Source: Nitrososphaerales archaeon TH5896
Lineage (GTDB): Archaea > Thermoproteota > Nitrososphaeria > Nitrososphaerales > Nitrososphaeraceae
Direction of reading: 5' to 3'
Length of the DNA stretch: 11,172 nt
Assembly (NCBI GenBank): GCA_014523625.1
Contig: JAATVP010000139.1
Coordinates: 1 to 11,172 of the forward strand
Shown here: piece after piece, positions 1-5,831 of the stretch
How positions within the stretch are numbered: the first letter of the stretch is position 1
Layout: the number at the start of each line of letters is the position of its first letter
Translations under genes and position numbers: made by a program
Notes under the pieces: model-generated
What the model saw: the letters and a program-made list of their open reading frames with translations, nothing else
What the model was told of the DNA's origin: nothing
Database searches by the model: none

Positions 1-339
1 CTGTTTCGCCTTAAGTTTAGCAGCCTTTTCCTCATCGATCAGCTTTTTTCTTTCTTCTTTAGACAGATTTCTCAACAATCTATATCGAGGTACTTTACTT
101 TTGGTTTCCTCCTCTGAATTAAATGCGTAAAATGTTCCGACTAAATCCCTTTCGCCTCTCTCACTTTTCATATTAATAGGTATGATGCAATTCTTGCTCA
201 GCCCAAGTTTTTTGGCAACCATTTCTGATGCCTCGGTTCTCCTTAATTTGCCGGCCTGTTCCTTGAAAAGGACCGTGATTTCCCTCCTATTTAACAATAT
301 ATTTGTCTTATCTGATAGGCCAACGACTTCTTGCGACAA
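1..339 (-). CDS. rps24e: Ribosomal protein S24e, 3'-truncated by the window edge
   Basis: Protein of the small ribosomal subunit. The first 113 codons are visible and the frame is still open at position 1, so the C-terminus lies outside. Family signatures are the N-terminal LLNRREITVLF, the middle segment EMVAKKLGLSKNCIIPINMKSE, the strand GTFYAFNSEEE, and the basic tail PRYRLLRN followed by a Lys/Glu-rich helix. The frame is open further upstream, to a GTG at 420 and an ATG at 480. I chose the TTG at 339 because it puts the N-terminus within two or three residues of the usual S24e start, and because a TATA-like box is centred about 27 bases before it. An AAGGAG lies 9 bases before the TTG and would matter only if transcription starts further upstream. 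From gene order in other archaea I would expect rps27ae next, beyond the left edge; this is inference. Family call is firm, start is moderately sure. Confidence 0.9.
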   Translation of the reverse strand, partial: MSQEVVGLSDKTNILLNRREITVLFKEQAGKLRRTEASEMVAKKLGLSKNCIIPINMKSERGERDLVGTFYAFNSEEETKSKVPRYRLLRNLSKEERKKLIDEEKAAKLKAKQ

Positions 340-363
340 TAGCTTTCTCTCCTTATGATTATC

Positions 364-369
364 TATAAA
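364..369 (-). promoter_or_regulatory. TATA-like box of rps24e
   Basis: On the minus strand this reads TTTATA inside ATATTTATAG. Its centre is about 27 bases upstream of the TTG at 339, the normal archaeal distance to the transcription start, so the mRNA would be leaderless or nearly so. Confidence 0.5.
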
Positions 370-525
370 TATTTTTGCCAATAGATTCGACTGGCAATTC
401 CATATTTTAATTTCAATCACCGGGGTGTGAAATACGGTAGCAGGCAACCCAAGAAAAAGCGAGAAGCGCAATCCTTCCATAATATCAGCTTCTTCGGCTT
501 GTTATTGGTTCATAGGGAGGTTTTT

Positions 526-615
526 CGGGTCCGGTGGGCTTCGATCCCACAACAGCTGGCTTCGGAGGCTTGTGCTTGTTGAATCAGCACCCTCTCCTGA
601 CTAGGCGACGGACCC
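526..615 (-). tRNA. tRNA-Arg(CCG) with a 15-nt intron at position 29/30
   Basis: The acceptor stem is GGGTCCG/CGGACCC with discriminator G (complement of 526). The D stem is GCCT/GGGT, with G18 G19 A20 in its loop. The T arm is GTGGG, loop ATCGAAG, CCCAC, and the variable loop is CTGTT. Removing 570-584 gives a perfect anticodon stem CTGGC/GCCAG and the loop CTCCGAA, with U33, A37 and A38 in place. The anticodon CCG lies at 563-565 and reads CGG. A20, C35 and G73 agree with arginine identity. The mature length is 75 nt, and CCA is not encoded. Without removing the intron no acceptable anticodon arm can be drawn. Readings as Leu or Ser (CAA or GCT near the insertion) fail because the loop and stem do not pair properly. 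The gene for the cognate synthetase lies about 1.4 kb away on the other strand. Confidence 0.93.
570..584 (-). other. tRNA intron between positions 29 and 30, with BHB motif
   Basis: Fifteen nucleotides, ATTCAACAAGCACAA on the minus strand, split the anticodon stem after its third base pair. Exon bases GUGC (587-590) pair with intron bases GCAC (572-575) to make the 4-bp central helix. This helix is flanked by the 3-nt bulges UG|A and AA|G, each cut between its second and third base as the archaeal splicing endonuclease requires. The outer helix is GAGG with CCUC (4 bp). The inner helix is only two A-U pairs, closing a CAAC loop. Canonical archaeal tRNA introns sit at 37/38; noncanonical sites such as 29/30 are known in Crenarchaeota and Thaumarchaeota. 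Confidence 0.9.
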
Positions 616-638
616 GCTTTATATTAACTCAAAAATTC

Positions 639-647
639 GTATTAAAG
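639..647 (-). promoter_or_regulatory. TATA-like box of the tRNA-Arg gene
   Basis: On the minus strand this reads CTTTAATAC, centred about 28 bases upstream of the first tRNA base at 615. The spacing fits an archaeal promoter that starts at or very near the mature 5' end. Confidence 0.45.
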
Positions 648-743
648 CCTTTACAACGTGTTACCATATGACATTTTAAATAATATCGATTTATTATTGA
701 TATTTAAGTTCTAACCTTACCAATATTTGGAAATTATTGTATT

Positions 744-757
744 TTTTGATATCAAAA
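744..757. promoter_or_regulatory. Perfect 14-bp palindrome before the TATA box of the 790 gene, possible operator
   Basis: TTTTGATATCAAAA is fully self-complementary. It ends 3 bases before the TATA-like element at 761-768, where the BRE and adjacent factors sit. Its half-site TTGATAT recurs at 697-703, and an inverted AATATC/GATATT pair (682-687 and 699-704) lies in the same intergenic stretch. A dimeric regulator could bind here. The region is very AT-rich, so chance is a real alternative. Confidence 0.35.
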
Positions 758-760
758 CCA

Positions 761-768
761 TTATATTG
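761..768 (+). promoter_or_regulatory. TATA-like box of the 790 gene
   Basis: TTATATTG is centred about 26 bases before the GTG at 790, which supports both that start codon and a leaderless mRNA. Confidence 0.5.
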
Positions 769-789
769 TAATTGTGTTTATTTTAAACT

Positions 790-1149
790 GTGTATGTAAA
801 GTTAGATCAACTAGAAATAATGGGTACTCATTTGGAGGAAGTGAAGGTAGGTGATATACTGTCTTTTGAAGCGCTGATTAGGAATCCCCTAGACTGGGAT
901 CATTTCTTTGAGCGGATCGAGATGTTGAAGTATCATCGGAATACACCGTTCACAGTAGTCACACGCGAGGGTGATCGGATTCAAGGTATTGGAGAAATCA
1001 TTTCCGCAGAGAAGTGGAGAAATGGAATCCACTTTGGGTTCAAGATCAAGGTAAAGGTTAAAAAACAAAAGTCGTTGAGCGATAAGAGGGTGCATGAAAG
1101 GCTCGCTAGCCAAGCCGTCATAGCAGAACTGAGTCCTTTGCCATTCTGA
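790..1149 (+). CDS. Uncharacterised basic 119-aa protein, leaderless
   Basis: I do not recognise the family. The GTG start at 790 is supported by a TATA-like box about 26 bases upstream. An ATG ten codons later (820) is the alternative. The protein appears soluble, with no signal peptide or membrane segment. An N-terminal part with EEVKVGDILSFEALIRNP is followed by an aromatic, charged stretch (DWDHFFERIEML, about residues 36-47). A probable beta-rich segment follows, with TPFTVVTREGDRIQGIGEI and IHFGFKIKVKVKKQK (about 52-94). The tail is basic. The alternating pattern in the middle suggests a small beta-barrel, but this is inference and I assign no function. The gene stands alone: the tRNA gene on its left is divergent, and 190 non-coding bases separate it from the phosphatase gene. 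It may be regulated through the palindrome before its promoter. Confidence 0.72.
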   Translation: MYVKLDQLEIMGTHLEEVKVGDILSFEALIRNPLDWDHFFERIEMLKYHRNTPFTVVTREGDRIQGIGEIISAEKWRNGIHFGFKIKVKVKKQKSLSDKRVHERLASQAVIAELSPLPF

Positions 1150-1303
1150 AGCCTCTAAGGAATGTAACCCTAAATCTTTAAGCACCTTTTAGGTAGCTAA
1201 CATGGACGATGGCGTGTCACGGAGTGCATGCTACTTTGGATGTAGGAAGCGATCCTAGCAGCTATTCGGTATAAAAATGCTTTTGCTCTTGGTTTGAAGA
1301 ATG

Positions 1304-1313
1304 TTTAAATAAA
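1304..1313 (+). promoter_or_regulatory. TATA-like box of the phosphoglycolate phosphatase-argS unit
   Basis: TTTAAATAAA is centred about 31 bases before the TTG at 1340, giving a leader of only a few bases. A second candidate, GTATAAAAAT near 1269-1278, would give a leader of about 40 bases. Confidence 0.4.
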
Positions 1314-1339
1314 CAAATCTGTTTCGTACTCAGATCATT

Positions 1340-2044
1340 TTGCGGCAGATTACCTCATTTGCGGTTGACATCGACGGGACTATTACTGAGGATGGTGGAG
1401 GTATGCTTCACCTTCCAGCCGTCCTTGAGCTCCGGATTCTTGAAAAAATGGGTTTTAAAGTAATATTTGTTACAGGGAGATCGTCATATGAAGCTTATAC
1501 TTTAGCAGTCTTTGCAGGAACAACAAAGATTGCCGTTTCCGAGAATGGTGGTGTAATTACTACGAGCCCAGAGGAACATTTGGTCTTGGGAGATAAGAAA
1601 ATATGCGTGGAGGGGTATAATGTACTGAAGGATCATATTAAGGGTGTCAAGAATAAGCCAGTCTTTGGGCGAATGTCAGAAGTTGTGTTGTGCAGAAATT
1701 TTGACATTGCTAGTGCCCAGCTGATTCTCAATGAGCATAAACTTCCCTTGTATCTAAGTGATAGTAAGTATGCCTATCATATTAACCAGGTTGGGGTAGA
1801 CAAATCTACAGGACTGTCTGAAGCATTAAGAATCCTGGGGCTGGAAGCGAAGGATAGCGTAGCAATCGGAGATAGCGAAACTGATGTCCCCCTTTTCAGA
1901 TCGTGTGGCTATAGTATCTGCTTAGGACATGCTGAAGAAAGCGTGAAACGGAATGCAACTCAAGTCACGTCAGCAAAGCACGGTGAAGGACTTGTGCAAG
2001 CGATTCAGTTTCTGTCTCAAAACTTTTTTGAAATAAAGTCATGA
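1340..2044 (+). CDS. Phosphoglycolate phosphatase, archaeal type (HAD superfamily)
   Basis: HAD phosphatase of the archaeal phosphoglycolate phosphatase group (Cof-like, type IIB cap). Characterised members hydrolyse 2-phosphoglycolate. All catalytic motifs are present: motif I DIDGTIT with nucleophile D10 and acid D12, motif II VTGRS with T45, motif III lysine K155 (VDKSTGL), and motif IV GDSETD at 177-182 for Mg2+ binding. The cap domain lies between about residues 80 and 150. The length of 234 aa is normal for the family. The start is TTG, chosen because only two or three residues precede the first beta-strand, and a TATA-like box lies about 31 bases upstream. The stop codon overlaps the argS start (ATGA at 2041-2044), so the two genes are probably co-transcribed and translationally coupled. 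Substrate specificity cannot be read from sequence alone; related archaeal proteins include sugar-phosphate phosphatases. Confidence 0.88.
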   Translation: MRQITSFAVDIDGTITEDGGGMLHLPAVLELRILEKMGFKVIFVTGRSSYEAYTLAVFAGTTKIAVSENGGVITTSPEEHLVLGDKKICVEGYNVLKDHIKGVKNKPVFGRMSEVVLCRNFDIASAQLILNEHKLPLYLSDSKYAYHINQVGVDKSTGLSEALRILGLEAKDSVAIGDSETDVPLFRSCGYSICLGHAEESVKRNATQVTSAKHGEGLVQAIQFLSQNFFEIKS

Positions 2045-3957
2045 GCCTAAGGAATCTTAGAAAGGAAGCGATACTACTAATAGACAAATTATTGCAAGAG
2101 AGAAAAATTGATGGCATAAATTATACACTTGTTGAGCCTCCAAACACTGCATTTGGAGAGCTTACCAGCAATATCGCATTTCAACTTGCTCAACAATTTC
2201 GTAGTAGCCCGTATCTCGTAGCAAAGGATTTGGTAGATTCTCTTTTAATCCAACTAAGTAATCAAAGATCACAGGAGTCACTGCTGAATACAATTGATGC
2301 CCATCCTTCAGGACACATAAATTTCAGGGCAGATTGGAATGTGTATCCAATAGCAGTTATCGGTGAGATTTTGGATGACAGTTATGGAAAATTTGACTTT
2401 GGAAAAGGGAAAAGGGTCATTATCGAGCATACGAGCGTAAACCCTAACAAGGCATTACATGTCGGACATTTGAGAAACATGATTATTGGGGATGTTCTGT
2501 TCAGGATCCTTACGGCTGTAAATTATGACACAAGTGTCTTCTACTACGTGGATGACTCGGGTCTTCAAGTAGCCGACATTGTAGTTGGATTTATGAATGC
2601 CGGATTTCCAATTGATCCCCCCGATCATACCACAAAATTCGACCAATATTGTGGAAATGAAGTTTATGTGAAAATCAATGATTTGTACATCAAGAACCCA
2701 GATCTCCAACAGAAGAGGAAATCAGTCTTGAAAAGCATTGAAAAAGGTAATTCTGAACTATCAAGGTTCGCGAAGGATATCAGTCTACGCGTGTTGAAGG
2801 ATCAACTGAAGACATGCTGGAGCCTAAAAGTAAGATACGACCTACTAAATTTCGAATCAGATATTGTAGCTTCTAAGATGTGGGAGAAGATGTTCGAGCT
2901 TTTAAAAAATAAAGGCAGGGCAGCCTATGAAACTGAAGGAAAAAATAAAGATTGCTGGGTGATCAGGGGCTCCGACGGCGACGACGATAAAGTGTTGATC
3001 AGAAGTGATGGCACCTTGACATATGTGGCTAAGGATATGCCGTACGCAGCATGGAAGCTGGGCCTGTTTCCCGACCCTTTTCTTTATTGCGCATTTTCGG
3101 AGCAGTGGGACACTTCAATCCTCTGGGCAGCTACCCTTGATACGTCTGTCGGTTCGCATGCAAAACGTCAATTTGGAGGTGCAGAGATCGTAATTAATCT
3201 GATTGACTCTAGACAATCTAGGTTGCAAACTATCATTTCAAGTACTCTTTCGGCTGTTGCAAAATTTGAAAAAGAGCGGTATATGCATCTAAGCTACGAA
3301 CCAGTTACACTAAGTTCCAGGACCGCTAAGTCGTTAGGTATCGATATCGGAAATACTTCAGCTCATATGTCAGGAAGGAAAGGAATTTACGTTGGTGCCG
3401 ACCAAATTATGGAAATACTCTACAAGAAGGCAAAAGAAGAAATTAATAGTAGGCATCCGAATATGACTGACTCCGAACTATCTGGGATTTCTGAAAGTCT
3501 GGGCAGGGCTGCAGTCCGATATAACATGATTAAACAGGATTTAGAACGGCCAATAGTATTTGATCTAGAGGAATCACTGAGCTTGGATGGTGACAGTGGG
3601 CCATATTTACAATATGCATTCGCGAGGTCTCAAAGGTTGCTCGAGAAAGGAGAATTAATGCACCGTACTAAAAGCCTTGCAAATCTCTTGCATGAAAAGG
3701 AGTCAAACTTGATTCGAGAATTGTCAAAAATGGACCTAATCATCGAGCAATGTTCTTCACAAATGAACCCAAAGCTCATGGCAAGGTATGCCCATAGACT
3801 CGCAGTAGCATTTAATCTATACTATGAACAGGTCCCTATTCTGAAAGAGGCCAATGAATCTCTAGTTTCTGCAAGGCTTCTGTTAGTAAAGGCATTCAAT
3901 ATCGTAATGAGACTTGCATTAAACTATCTTGGTATCGATCCTTTGAATAGAATGTGA
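2041..3957 (+). CDS. argS: Arginyl-tRNA synthetase
   Basis: Class Ia synthetase that charges tRNA-Arg with arginine using ATP. The N-terminal tRNA-binding domain (about residues 1-115) contains the family segment FGELTSNIAFQLAQ. The catalytic Rossmann fold has the HIGH-type motif HVGH at 140-143, preceded by K137 in NPNKALHVGH. The KMSK region is MSGRKG at 443-448. The first lysine of KMSK is absent, as in many ArgRS proteins, where the lysine before HIGH is thought to compensate. The C-terminal all-helical DALR anticodon-binding domain runs from about 520 (YLQYAFARSQRLL) to the typical end LNYLGIDPLNRM. The length of 638 aa is complete for an archaeal ArgRS. The ATG overlaps the phosphatase stop by 4 bases, so expression likely depends on the upstream promoter. 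A substrate tRNA gene, tRNA-Arg(CCG), is nearby on the opposite strand. Confidence 0.97.
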   Translation: MSLRNLRKEAILLIDKLLQERKIDGINYTLVEPPNTAFGELTSNIAFQLAQQFRSSPYLVAKDLVDSLLIQLSNQRSQESLLNTIDAHPSGHINFRADWNVYPIAVIGEILDDSYGKFDFGKGKRVIIEHTSVNPNKALHVGHLRNMIIGDVLFRILTAVNYDTSVFYYVDDSGLQVADIVVGFMNAGFPIDPPDHTTKFDQYCGNEVYVKINDLYIKNPDLQQKRKSVLKSIEKGNSELSRFAKDISLRVLKDQLKTCWSLKVRYDLLNFESDIVASKMWEKMFELLKNKGRAAYETEGKNKDCWVIRGSDGDDDKVLIRSDGTLTYVAKDMPYAAWKLGLFPDPFLYCAFSEQWDTSILWAATLDTSVGSHAKRQFGGAEIVINLIDSRQSRLQTIISSTLSAVAKFEKERYMHLSYEPVTLSSRTAKSLGIDIGNTSAHMSGRKGIYVGADQIMEILYKKAKEEINSRHPNMTDSELSGISESLGRAAVRYNMIKQDLERPIVFDLEESLSLDGDSGPYLQYAFARSQRLLEKGELMHRTKSLANLLHEKESNLIRELSKMDLIIEQCSSQMNPKLMARYAHRLAVAFNLYYEQVPILKEANESLVSARLLLVKAFNIVMRLALNYLGIDPLNRM

Positions 3958-4067
3958 TTAGGGTCGCGAACTCCGTAGATGAGTCTTACATCAGAATAAT
4001 GATTGAGAATATGTCGGAAGGCAATCGTGGGGCTCGGCATCTAGTTCAATCTGCTCATCGAAAATAA
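3954..4067 (+). CDS. Doubtful 37-codon ORF overlapping the argS stop (GTGA)
   Basis: A GTG at 3954 overlaps the argS stop codon, in the same geometry as the ATGA junction upstream. It opens a frame of 37 codons ending in TAA at 4065-4067. The peptide is hydrophilic, with a segment VANSVDESYIRIMIENMSEG followed by a basic end (GARHLVQSAHRK). I recognise no family. It could be a coupled small protein, a decayed gene remnant, or chance. Confidence 0.22.
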   Translation: MIRVANSVDESYIRIMIENMSEGNRGARHLVQSAHRK

Positions 4068-4090
4068 TTAAGGTCACCAAATATTGTTCA

Positions 4091-4102
4091 TTTTCCTTTT
4101 TT
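4091..4102 (+). terminator. T-rich tract, possible terminator after argS
   Basis: TTTTCCTTTTTT lies about 135 bases past the argS stop. Archaeal RNA polymerase terminates at T-runs, often without a hairpin. The distance from the gene makes this tentative. Confidence 0.3.
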
Positions 4103-4409
4103 GCATCTGTTGAAATGGACATTTTTCTTCTACGCGACTGTTCGTGAAGTTACTTAATTTGATGTTCCCTTAAGTAAGCACTTTGATCAAAAAATGGCGT
4201 TAAGACGTAACCATATAGAGGATACATCTATCATACGGTTAGTTAGTATTTATTGTGTAACATTTTTTGGATCTTCTCCAATACCCCCATTATGCAACCT
4301 AGATAAATTTTACATACATATTTCCTCATTTGGTAAATAGGTCGAAGATCCTCTTAACATCCAAAATGCCGATTGTAATAAATGTAATAATATCTATCTT
4401 CCCATCGAC

Positions 4410-4415
4410 AAAAAA
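4410..4415 (-). terminator. T-run terminator after the sequon-rich secreted protein gene
   Basis: Six T residues on the minus strand begin about 9 bases after the stop of the gene ending at 4424, preceded by an AT-rich stretch. This is a typical archaeal termination signal. Confidence 0.45.
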
Positions 4416-4423
4416 TATAGTTG

Positions 4424-5011
4424 TTAAGCCCCTAACGTAAATGCAGCAGATTGTTTCTGAGAAGAATAACCTCTCAAAAATGCTTCGACCGTGAGAGTTG
4501 TGTTATATAGTTCGTCTGCTTGTGTATGTAGAGTAAATGCAGATCTGCCATTACTATCAGTCAGGCCACTGAAAAAATATGTAGAGATACCACTTCCATT
4601 TGCTATCCAACCATCGATGCTGACTCCAGGAAGCTCAGAAGAAGTCTCCGAGTCTAATGCAGAAAAATTAAGGCTTAGCGTTTTATTGTCGGATTCTTGA
4701 GCTGAAACACGAAGAACAAACTCTTTCAATTCCAATATGCGTGCAGTTTCATTCAGAACATTTTGGGTAACATTGAGTATGACCTTGTTCATTGCTACTG
4801 ATGTGAGTGCACCTATTGTAACGGGATCAGTAGTGGTTACAGTTTCATTGATCCTGATTCTAGTTGTATTTTCTAATCCAGAAACTGTCAGATTTTCGTT
4901 GATAATATTTTGGGGCGATGTTTGCACCTGTTCTTGTGAATGAGCGTCTGTATAGAATAGTGATATAGGACAGGTGAGAAACATAATTAGCATTATTAAA
5001 CTGCTGCGCAT
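4424..5011 (-). CDS. Secreted, N-glycosylation-sequon-rich protein of unknown function
   Basis: A 195-residue protein with a signal peptide: basic start MRSS, hydrophobic core LIMLIMFLTCPISLFY, and probable cleavage near residue 24, around AHS. The mature part carries nine N-x-S/T sequons (for example NLT, NTT, NET, NVT, NKT, NGS), a high density that suggests a heavily glycosylated surface or secreted protein. The C-terminal half contains SIDGWIANGSG and GLTDSNGRSAFTL, resembling the repeating strand-turn pattern of bacterial Ig-like or carboxypeptidase-regulatory beta-sandwich domains. This is a fold guess only. I chose the ATG at 5011 over the in-frame TTG one codon earlier. A TATA-like TTTTTATAA (5045-5053, minus) would place the transcript start near 5022. 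It lies in tandem behind the PsbP-like membrane protein gene. No catalytic motif is visible. Confidence 0.75.
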   Translation of the reverse strand: MRSSLIMLIMFLTCPISLFYTDAHSQEQVQTSPQNIINENLTVSGLENTTRIRINETVTTTDPVTIGALTSVAMNKVILNVTQNVLNETARILELKEFVLRVSAQESDNKTLSLNFSALDSETSSELPGVSIDGWIANGSGISTYFFSGLTDSNGRSAFTLHTQADELYNTTLTVEAFLRGYSSQKQSAAFTLGA

Positions 5012-5044
5012 CAATGTAAATATTCTATAGGCTACTCCAATCTG

Positions 5045-5053
5045 TTATAAAAA
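5045..5053 (-). promoter_or_regulatory. TATA-like box of the secreted protein gene
   Basis: On the minus strand this reads TTTTTATAA, centred about 38 bases before the ATG at 5011 and giving a leader of roughly 10 bases. It suggests that this gene has its own promoter and does not depend only on read-through from the gene upstream. Confidence 0.35.
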
Positions 5054-5093
5054 TACTGGCAATCTATGCAAGACATGTTTGGTCCAGTAGCAG

Positions 5094-5714
5094 TTATCTT
5101 ATTAACAAAGATTCCAACATATTTTGGGCAGTTCTTGGATTAAAATAGGCTGATGGTTCAGCAGAATACGAAACCACAATCCATTTATCACCTTTAACTG
5201 TCCAAGCTTGAGTCTGCTTAATTTCTGATTGACTCCCAGCTACGGTATATGTGATCTTATGGGCCGGAAGTCCTGAAGCTATTGTCGGAAGAGATTCTTG
5301 TAGGGTGAAATTGTTTAAATTTTTCGCAAGAATCCGGATAGTGGAGTTGGTGAGCTTATCAAGTGATTGAGAATCTATGGTGTGAGAATCTGATACTACA
5401 ATGTTTGCATTTTCTGAGTAGCCAAGTGATCCGTTTATCCCTGTATGGTAAAAATCCACTAGGATATTGTTACCCGATATATTTCCAAGCCGCTCAAGTA
5501 CATTCCAATTTGAAGGGTATTTGATTCGTACGCCCGAACCCCTATCATCAAAAACTAGATAATTTATGTTGCTTGAATTTTCTTCAAAGTCAAAGAAAAC
5601 TTGTCCGCTAGCGACGTACCCATCATACAATTCCAATGTATTCACAACTACAAACGATAACCCGCCAAATAGAACCACGCATACAATAAAGAAATTCAAA
5701 CTTAGTTCGTCCAC
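5094..5714 (-). CDS. Membrane-anchored PsbP-like protein
   Basis: From the GTG at 5714 the protein has 206 residues. A short N-terminus is followed by one membrane segment or signal anchor (about 8-25, FFIVCVVLFGGLSFVVV), and then an extracytoplasmic domain. The domain has the hallmarks of the PsbP-like family common in Thaumarchaeota: GVRIKYPSNWNV (about 61-72), a middle strand region, GLPAHKITYTV, AWTVKGDKWIVVSYSAEP, and the terminal helix AQNMLESLLIR. Several sequons (NSS, NIS, NGS, NST, NFT) fit an outside location. The frame is open back to a TTG at 5819. That extension would put 35 extra residues before the membrane segment and would overlap the promoter of the divergent permease gene, so I prefer the GTG, although no clean TATA box precedes it. 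The function of archaeal PsbP-like proteins is unknown; here the fold name does not imply photosystem II. Confidence 0.75.
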   Translation of the reverse strand: MDELSLNFFIVCVVLFGGLSFVVVNTLELYDGYVASGQVFFDFEENSSNINYLVFDDRGSGVRIKYPSNWNVLERLGNISGNNILVDFYHTGINGSLGYSENANIVVSDSHTIDSQSLDKLTNSTIRILAKNLNNFTLQESLPTIASGLPAHKITYTVAGSQSEIKQTQAWTVKGDKWIVVSYSAEPSAYFNPRTAQNMLESLLIR

Positions 5715-5795
5715 TGCTACGAACAAAGCTTCTCGATCCAATTTCAATATTCCTATTTCTGTGGCCGTTGTAACTATCTTATGAATTACACTTGA

Positions 5796-5803
5796 AATAA
5801 ATA
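5796..5803 (+). promoter_or_regulatory. TATA-like box of the ABC-2 permease gene
   Basis: AAATAAAT is centred about 33 bases before the TTG at 5832, giving a leader of about 6 bases. Confidence 0.4.
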
Positions 5804-5831
5804 CAACAGTACATTTCAAAGATGAACATAG

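Larger units (their letters stand above)
3958..4423. other. Gene-poor stretch after argS
   Basis: Apart from the doubtful 37-codon ORF at its left end, I see no coding frame of credible size, no tRNA, no box C/D pattern and no strong inverted repeat in these 466 bases. It is AT-rich, carries T-runs at 4091-4102 and 4263-4268, and separates the argS unit from the convergent minus-strand exported-protein genes. Confidence 0.6.

Noticed and set aside
340..480. N-terminal extension of S24e to the GTG at 420 or the ATG at 480
   Set aside because: The extra residues have no counterpart at the S24e N-terminus and would cover the TATA-like box at 364-369. The TTG at 339 gives a family-like start.
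526..615. Reading the tRNA as Leu(CAA) or Ser(GCT) with a long variable arm
   Set aside because: CAA would need a C at position 37 and a mispaired stem, and GCT cannot be placed in a paired anticodon arm. The intron model with anticodon CCG pairs perfectly.
889..1185. 98-aa open frame on the minus strand
   Set aside because: It is antisense to the 790-1149 gene, which has a promoter and better coding character. The antisense frame has no visible family or promoter.
1202..1258. 18-codon ATG frame in the gap before the phosphatase
   Set aside because: Too short, with no TATA box or ribosome binding site at a suitable distance and no recognisable motif.
2455..2709. 84-aa minus-strand frame inside argS
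   Set aside because: Shadow of argS; the plus-strand frame carries the HIGH motif region.
4491..4943. Two plus-strand frames of 69 and 68 aa opposite the secreted protein gene
   Set aside because: Hydrophobic runs come from the antisense of a Thr/Ser/Asn-rich protein. The minus-strand frame has a signal peptide and sequons.
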